DNA of 7,798 nt, from positions 1 through 7,798 of the forward strand of contig UQPI01000078.1 in the NCBI GenBank assembly GCA_900542945.1, read 5' to 3'. This DNA comes from an uncultured Collinsella sp. Lineage in GTDB: Bacteria > Actinomycetota > Coriobacteriia > Coriobacteriales > Coriobacteriaceae. Of this stretch, positions 4,905 through 7,798 are shown one piece after another (the stretch's first letter is position 1; each line of letters starts with the position of its first letter). The notes beneath the pieces were generated by a model that was given only the letters and a program-made list of their open reading frames with translations, was not told where the DNA came from and did no database searches. A program made the position numbers and the translations under genes.

Positions 4905-5882
4905 CTACTTTGCGTCGTACGCCTCGGCGTCCCACCAGTCGAGCTGGGCGATGTTGTCGCGAATGTGCTGGCAGCTCTTGTGGAAGCCCTCGAGCTCGTG
5001 CTCGGACAGATCCAGCGTGTAGACCTCCTCGACGCCCTCGGCACCGATCACGCACGGCAGGGAGGTAAAGATGCCTTCCTCGCCATACTGGCCGGTCATG
5101 AGCGTGGAGGCGGAAAGTACGGCGTGCTCGTTGTGCAGCACGGCGGCGCAGACGCGCGCGGCGGAGTTGGCGACGGCGTACTCGGTGCACTGTTTGCCCT
5201 GGTAGGTTACGTAGCCGCCCTTGCGTGCGAGCTCCTCGACTTCCATATGGTCAAAGGCGTACTTGTCGGGGTTCTCGGCCTGAAGCTCGTTGAGGCTCTT
5301 GCCGGCGATGGTTGCGGCCTTAAAGGCGGCCAGCTGGCTAAAACCGTGCTCGCCGATCATGTAGGCGTCGATGGACTTGGGGCTCACGCCGACCTTCTTG
5401 GAGATCTCGGTGCGCAGGCGGGCGGAGTCCAGACCGCAGCCCGAGCCGATGATCTTCTTGGGATCGTAGCCGGTCAGATGCCACAGCTCGGTGCACACGA
5501 CGTCGCAGGGGTTGGAGATGCTCACGAAGATGCCGTCAAAGCCGGCGTCGACGATGCGCTTGGCAAAAGAGCGGGCGGCGTCGGTGGTAAAGAACAGCTC
5601 GCCGTCACGGTTGCCGGCGGCCAGCGCAACCTTGCCGGCGGCGTTGACGATGACGTCGCAGCAGGCCAGCTCCTCGTAGTGGTCGTAGCAGTTGACGATC
5701 TTGGTGTTATACGGGACAAACGAAAGGGAGTCGCGCAGGTCCTGAACCTCGGACGTCACCTTGGCCTCGTTGATATCGCACAGGTACAGCTCATCGGCAA
5801 TGCCCTGCATGAGCAGGCTGTTGGCGACATGTGCTCCTACGTGGCCCTGGCCGACCACACCGATCTTACGCGTCTGGTACAT
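4905..5882 (-). CDS. L-lactate / L-2-hydroxyisocaproate dehydrogenase-type NAD-dependent dehydrogenase
   Basis: This 325-residue cytoplasmic enzyme belongs to the lactate/malate dehydrogenase family and should interconvert a 2-oxo acid and an L-2-hydroxy acid with NAD. The Rossmann motif is GQGHVG (11-16), and Asp36 ends the second strand, favouring NAD over NADP. ISNP (122-125) follows. LDSARLR (151-157) supplies Asp152 and the substrate-binding Arg155; GEHG (177-180) supplies the catalytic His179. R92 in the active-site loop is the likely mobile Arg. The loop position that is Gln in lactate dehydrogenase and Arg in malate dehydrogenase appears to be Ala86. Overall the protein resembles L-2-hydroxyisocaproate dehydrogenase of lactic acid bacteria. 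I chose the ATG at 5882 because AAAGGA sits 7 bases upstream and homology begins at once; an in-frame ATG at 5921 would add 13 unlikely residues. The gene stands alone, ends in a strong terminator and is divergent from metA. Confidence 0.9.
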   Translation of the reverse strand: MYQTRKIGVVGQGHVGAHVANSLLMQGIADELYLCDINEAKVTSEVQDLRDSLSFVPYNTKIVNCYDHYEELACCDVIVNAAGKVALAAGNRDGELFFTTDAARSFAKRIVDAGFDGIFVSISNPCDVVCTELWHLTGYDPKKIIGSGCGLDSARLRTEISKKVGVSPKSIDAYMIGEHGFSQLAAFKAATIAGKSLNELQAENPDKYAFDHMEVEELARKGGYVTYQGKQCTEYAVANSAARVCAAVLHNEHAVLSASTLMTGQYGEEGIFTSLPCVIGAEGVEEVYTLDLSEHELEGFHKSCQHIRDNIAQLDWWDAEAYDAK

Positions 5883-5919
5883 ATATGTATCCTTTCGGCC
5901 GAGTTTTTCGCGTCGAACC

Positions 5920-5948
5920 ATTGTAGCGTCCTGCCGTCACTTTGCTAG
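5920..5948 (-). promoter_or_regulatory. Possible promoter of the dehydrogenase gene
   Basis: On the minus strand TACAAT (5925-5920) is a good -10 match 37 bases before the ATG. The -35 position at 17 bp spacing reads CTAGCA, a poor match, so only the -10 is persuasive. No Rex-type TTGTGA palindrome was found in the 210-bp gap shared with metA. Confidence 0.35.
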
Positions 5949-6092
5949 GCTAAAGTGCAGTAGATTTTTGGATATGCCTTAATCTCAACTTTTGGAGTGA
6001 TTTGGGCCGCCGACGGCATCGCGGGGCGATGTGCTCGCGCGGATGGGGCCGGTCGTTGTACCATAGCTGCAACTGACTCGTAAGGAGCATCC

Positions 6093-7019
6093 ATGCCCAT
6101 TCGCATTCCCGACGCCCTCCCTGCCGCCGCGCAGCTCGAGAGCGAGAACATCTTTGTCATGACCGAGTATCGCGCGCTGCACCAGGACATCCGTCCGCTG
6201 CGCGTGCTCATCCTCAACCTCATGCCCACCAAAATCGCCACCGAGACGCAGATCATGCGCAAGCTCTCCAACACGCCGCTACAGGTGGAGGTGGACCTGC
6301 TGCGCACCAAGACGCACGAAGCCACGCACGTAAGCGCCGGCCACCTGGAGACGTTCTACCGTACGTTTGACGATATCCGCGACATCCACTACGACGGCCT
6401 GATTATCACGGGCGCGCCGGTGGAGCAGATGCCGTTCGAGGAGGTCGACTACTGGCCCGAACTCTGCCAGATTATGGATTGGTCCACCACGCACGTGCAC
6501 TCCACGCTGCACATTTGCTGGGGCGCGCAGGCGGGGCTCTACCATCATTACGGTATCCAGAAGTACGACCTGCCGGCAAAGGCGAGCGGCGTATTTGAGC
6601 ATTATCTGGTGAAGCCGCAAAGCCCGCTGGTCCGCGGCTTTGACGACCGTTTCTATGCCGTGCATTCGCGCAACACCGATGTGCGCCGCGAGGACGTGGA
6701 GGCTGAGCCGCAGCTTGAGGTCGTGGCCGTGTCCGACGAGGTGGGCCTGTACATCGTCAAGTCGACCGACAGCCGCCGCTTCTTTGTCTTTGGCCATCCC
6801 GAGTACGACACCGACACGCTACGCCTGGAGTACGAGCGCGACGTGAAGCGAGGGCTCAATCCGGAGGTGCCGGCGCATTACTTCCCGGGCGACGACCCCA
6901 CCGCCGAGCCGCGTAACGTCTGGCGCAGCCAGGCCCAGCTGTTCTACACCAACTGGCTCAACTACTACGTCTACCAGACCACGCCCTACGACCTGGCCCG
7001 CGCCGGCGAGGAGCACTAG
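6093..7019 (+). CDS. metA: Homoserine O-acetyltransferase, MetA type
   Basis: This 308-residue protein catalyses the first committed step of methionine synthesis, acylating the hydroxyl of homoserine. It aligns by eye with Escherichia coli MetA from end to end: MPIRIPDALPA at 1-11, VLILNLMP at 38-45, TGAP at 106-109, CWGAQA at 142-147, GHPEYD at 234-239 and NWLNYYVYQTTPYDL at 287-301. The catalytic Cys142, His235 and Glu237 are all present at family positions. Residue 111 is Glu. Published work on Bacillus cereus MetA links Glu111 to acetyl-CoA and Gly111 to succinyl-CoA, so this enzyme probably makes O-acetylhomoserine despite the usual succinyltransferase label. The start is supported by TAAGGAG (6081-6087), five bases upstream. 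The gene is divergent from the dehydrogenase and converges on the folate gene, with no clear terminator in the 42-bp gap (7020-7061). I found no SAM riboswitch or T-box in the leader. Confidence 0.95.
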   Translation: MPIRIPDALPAAAQLESENIFVMTEYRALHQDIRPLRVLILNLMPTKIATETQIMRKLSNTPLQVEVDLLRTKTHEATHVSAGHLETFYRTFDDIRDIHYDGLIITGAPVEQMPFEEVDYWPELCQIMDWSTTHVHSTLHICWGAQAGLYHHYGIQKYDLPAKASGVFEHYLVKPQSPLVRGFDDRFYAVHSRNTDVRREDVEAEPQLEVVAVSDEVGLYIVKSTDSRRFFVFGHPEYDTDTLRLEYERDVKRGLNPEVPAHYFPGDDPTAEPRNVWRSQAQLFYTNWLNYYVYQTTPYDLARAGEEH

Positions 7020-7061
7020 ACTGCGATGGTGCTGCTGTAGCCGTGGCTGATGTGGCGGCGA

Positions 7062-7658
7062 TTAGGCGCTGATGATGTTGGGCAGCGACAGGTCGTGGGC
7101 ATCGGTGGGGATGTGGTCGACGCGCTGTTCGTCAAAGGCGATGCCGACGATTTGACATACGGGCGAGAGCATGGGCAGGTAGCGGTCATAGCAGCCGCCG
7201 CCGTAGCCCAGGCGTGCGCCGGCGCGGTCGAAGGCTACGAGCGGCACGACGATCATGTCGAGAGCTTCGGCAGGCACGATAGGGAAGCGGCTGCTATCGA
7301 TGTCCGTGGCTGCGAAGGCCCGCGTGGGGTGGGCAATAAACGGGGCCGCGGATGCGTCGTCAGCAGCGACCGCACGCATGCACATACGCTGGCCGCAGGC
7401 AGCAGCTTCGGTTGCCGAGAGCAAGCACGGATAGGCCACGCGCCAGCCACGTTTGGCGGTCGCGGCGGCAAAGGCGGCAGGGTCTGCCTCGGAACCCATG
7501 GCGGCATAGACGGCAACGGTGTGTGGTGCCGCGGGATCCGAGCTGCCCAGCAGCTCAACAAGCCGCGCACAGATAGCGGCAGACTTTGCCGCCCGCAAGT
7601 CCAAATCAAGAGCATCACGCCGAGCAATCACCGCCCGCCGCAACTCGGCCTTATCCAT
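7062..7658 (-). CDS. fau: 5-formyltetrahydrofolate cyclo-ligase
   Basis: This 198-residue enzyme (5,10-methenyltetrahydrofolate synthetase, also called YgfA or MTHFS) uses ATP to return 5-formyltetrahydrofolate to the active one-carbon pool as methenyltetrahydrofolate. Family features are the N-terminal KAELRRAVIARRDAL (3-17) with its basic residues, a central YAAMGSEADP (51-60), and the signature FDRAGARLGYGGGCYDRYL (143-161), followed by HIPTDAHDLSLPNII (182-196). Length is normal. Position 156 within the signature is Cys where the familiar members carry Phe or Tyr; this is mild variation and the GGG and YDR parts are intact. AGGAG lies 6 bases before the ATG at 7658. Another ATG four bases upstream is out of frame. 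The gene converges on metA, and the pairing fits one-carbon supply for methionine synthesis, though they share no transcript. Confidence 0.93.
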   Translation of the reverse strand: MDKAELRRAVIARRDALDLDLRAAKSAAICARLVELLGSSDPAAPHTVAVYAAMGSEADPAAFAAATAKRGWRVAYPCLLSATEAAACGQRMCMRAVAADDASAAPFIAHPTRAFAATDIDSSRFPIVPAEALDMIVVPLVAFDRAGARLGYGGGCYDRYLPMLSPVCQIVGIAFDEQRVDHIPTDAHDLSLPNIISA

Positions 7659-7677
7659 CCATCACTCCTCTAGCAAG

Positions 7678-7710
7678 CCTGCCAAAAAGGGACAGGTTTA
7701 TTTTGGCAGG
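7678..7710. repeat. Perfect 10-bp inverted repeat upstream of the cyclo-ligase gene
   Basis: CCTGCCAAAA at 7678-7687 is mirrored by TTTTGGCAGG at 7701-7710, around a 13-base loop containing GGGACAGG. TTTT follows directly at 7711-7714, so on the + strand it has the shape of a short intrinsic terminator. On the minus strand it falls in the leader of the cyclo-ligase gene, 20 bases before its ATG. It may also be a copy of a dispersed palindromic repeat. Which of these applies cannot be settled from one copy. Confidence 0.6.
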
Positions 7711-7784
7711 TTTTATCTGGGCAAACGTCAAAACCACCACAAATGAACTGCATCCCATTTCTTGGACTTTGAAATTAAGGTTCG

Positions 7785-7796
7785 AGAAAAGGGAGG
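7785..7796 (+). promoter_or_regulatory. Probable ribosome binding site for a gene beyond the right edge
   Basis: The window ends in AGAAAAGGGAGG (7785-7796) plus two more bases. This strong Shine-Dalgarno-like purine run suggests that a rightward gene begins within about 10 bases of the edge. The start codon is not visible. Confidence 0.35.
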
Positions 7797-7798
7797 CA

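Noticed and set aside
4636..5022. A 128-codon frame starting inside the 174-bp inverted repeat
   Set aside because: It runs through the repeat, the terminator hairpin and the antisense of the dehydrogenase 3' end, and has no ribosome site or known domain.
4965..5948. A 327-codon open frame on the + strand opposite the dehydrogenase gene
   Set aside because: Its low-complexity Gly/Ala/Val/Leu/Asp content is the mirror of the real gene, and it lacks any family motif.
5940..6092. A SAM riboswitch or T-box in the metA leader
   Set aside because: There is a small stem near 6018-6031, but none of the conserved riboswitch cores or a T-box sequence could be found, and no terminator stem precedes the ribosome site.
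1..7798. CRISPR array, tRNA, rRNA, prophage or defence island
   Set aside because: No regularly spaced repeat series, tRNA-like fold or phage or defence gene was seen; apart from the IS110 end, the genes are ordinary chromosomal ones.

Overview
The window is high-GC DNA with bacterial gene density. The gene styles suggest a gut actinobacterium of the Coriobacteriia, probably Collinsella or a close relative. That placement rests on base composition, codon use and general resemblance, not on a marker gene. Six chromosomal genes are complete, and one transposase is cut by the left edge.

Positions 1 to about 510 are the start of an IS110-family insertion element pointing left. The first 92 codons of its DEDD transposase are present, followed by a hairpin-rich, GC-rich leader of about 230 bp. 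In this family that leader is where a bridge RNA would be encoded. The base composition then drops, and a perfect 10-bp inverted repeat (526-561) and a TATAAT box (625-630) lead into recQ.

Positions 662-4521 read rightward: recQ (ATP-dependent DNA helicase), a GntR/UTRA regulator whose start codon overlaps the recQ stop, and a sugar isomerase (SIS) enzyme resembling the fructosamine-6-phosphate deglycase FrlB. A good promoter before the SIS gene is bracketed by two near-identical 17-bp sites, each made of two ATAGAAC units 10 bp apart. The simplest reading is that the adjacent regulator represses the deglycase gene through these sites. No matching kinase or transporter is in view.

Positions 4522-4904 hold no gene. 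They contain a foldable segment, a 174-bp imperfect inverted repeat with a short tandem repeat at its centre, and a strong intrinsic terminator for the leftward gene beyond.

Positions 4905-7658 are housekeeping metabolism: a leftward L-lactate/L-2-hydroxyisocaproate dehydrogenase-type gene; a divergent metA whose Glu111 predicts acetyl-CoA use; and a convergent 5-formyltetrahydrofolate cyclo-ligase gene. The last two are loosely linked through methionine and one-carbon metabolism. The final 140 bp hold another inverted repeat (7678-7710) and end in a Shine-Dalgarno-like purine run that probably serves a gene just outside the window.

I see no defence island, CRISPR array, tRNA or rRNA, and no clearly new multi-gene system. 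The items most worth a second look are the paired operators with the orphan deglycase, the candidate bridge RNA, and the 174-bp inverted repeat.
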